A stretch of 13,808 nucleotides of DNA. Source: CANHBY01 sp031374415 (lineage in GTDB: Bacteria > Pseudomonadota > Gammaproteobacteria > Burkholderiales > Burkholderiaceae_C). The position numbers were made by a program, and so were the translations under genes. Each line of letters opens with the position of its first letter. Position 1 is the first letter of the stretch. Shown one piece after another: positions 13,382 through 13,808 of the stretch. The notes under the pieces are model-generated. The model searched no databases. It was not told the DNA's origin and saw only the letters and a list, made by a program, of their open reading frames with translations. Where the stretch lies: NCBI GenBank assembly GCA_031374415.1, contig JANMGB010000142.1, forward strand, positions 1 to 13,808, given 5' to 3'.

Positions 13382-13808
13382 GCAGTGGTGGCATTGCGCG
13401 CGCGGGCGCGCAGGGCATGGCACGGCAGCTCGGCTGTGGCCTGAGCGACATGAGCGATTTGTCGGGCGGTCCGCATTGATCACCGGGCGCATGACTCGCG
13501 CGGCAAACCGTTGCGAGTTTCGCGGAGCGCTTGAACCTAAAAACGGCAGTTGACCGCTCTCATCCGCAAGCAAACCCTCATGACTGCTGACATTGTTGAG
13601 CGCGAGAGGCGTCATCTTGTGGGTGACCGCGCTACACCCCCGAGGGAGCCGCGCTGGGGGCGCCTGGCGGCGTTGCTCCTCCTTGTGGGCAAAGGCCCAC
13701 CGCGTCGTCGCGCTTGCAGGGCGCACCCGCGCTTGCAAGCGCGGGTCGTTCCGCAGGCGGACAGCAGGCTGTCCGAAAGCCCTGCTACACCCTTGCCAGC
13801 CACCCCCA
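13382..13808. other. GC-rich gene-free end of the window with palindromes
   Basis: I find no supported gene. Open frames on both strands are GC-driven and lack recognisable protein features. Three perfect inverted repeats cluster near the end: GTGGGC/GCCCAC (13685-13700), a perfect 22-base palindrome centred between 13735 and 13736 (13725-13746), and CGGACAG/CTGTCCG (13758-13775). This resembles the palindrome-rich intergenic repeats common in Comamonadaceae genomes. Confidence 0.5.

Noticed and set aside
13148..13738. 196-codon reverse-strand frame
   Set aside because: Arginine, alanine and proline-rich translation typical of GC-rich non-coding DNA; it overlaps the more protein-like forward ORF at 13028-13321 and spans palindromes.
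1..13808. CRISPR array, tRNA or rRNA genes
   Set aside because: No regularly spaced repeats, cloverleaf-like segments or conserved rRNA sequence were seen on either strand.

Overview
The window looks like the chromosome of a betaproteobacterium of the order Burkholderiales, most plausibly a member of the Comamonadaceae (Acidovorax-like). This placement is an inference from the GC-rich core genes, the codon use and the style of the type VI secretion (T6SS) genes; nothing in the sequence gives a definitive taxonomic marker.

Region 1 (1-5753) is a T6SS spike and effector cluster in the order PAAR, VgrG, effector. The PAAR tip protein (3-263) and VgrG (325-3276) are GC-rich. The effector (3288-5753, 821 aa) combines an M23/LytM-like N-terminal domain with altered active-site positions, a canonical EF-hand loop, a GH19-type lysozyme or chitinase-like domain, and a short C-terminal tail with a TFSWRRNS motif. 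Base composition falls abruptly inside this gene at about 4800-4920, so the lysozyme end looks acquired separately from the GC-rich delivery end. The layout resembles the dual amidase and lysozyme effector TseP described in Aeromonas.

Region 2 (5754-7260) is AT-rich. It holds two paralogous small secreted proteins (5914-6351 and 6739-7212), which are the likely periplasmic immunity proteins. They lie in an imperfect tandem duplication whose unit includes the 3' end of the effector, so a decayed copy of the effector tail (6425-6613) sits between the two immunity genes. Both genes start without a visible Shine-Dalgarno sequence.

Region 3 (7260-11900) is a graveyard of accessory genes. It contains broken fragments of an unrecognised gene at 7276-7783, a complete DDE transposase (7853-9223), a secreted beta-propeller-like protein (9523-10485), a second diverged copy of one of the broken fragments (10489-10623), and an unknown secreted protein (10720-11526). 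It ends with a third effector tail remnant (11525-11695) followed by a third immunity gene cut off after 38 codons (11763-11879). The pattern suggests repeated gain, duplication and loss of effector-immunity modules behind one VgrG.

Region 4 (11900-13808) is sparse. It has one reverse-strand low-complexity ORF with hexanucleotide repeats (11976-12635), a run of four perfect hairpins (12778-12868), a small cysteine-containing ORF (about 13028-13321), and GC-rich intergenic DNA with several palindromes up to the window end.
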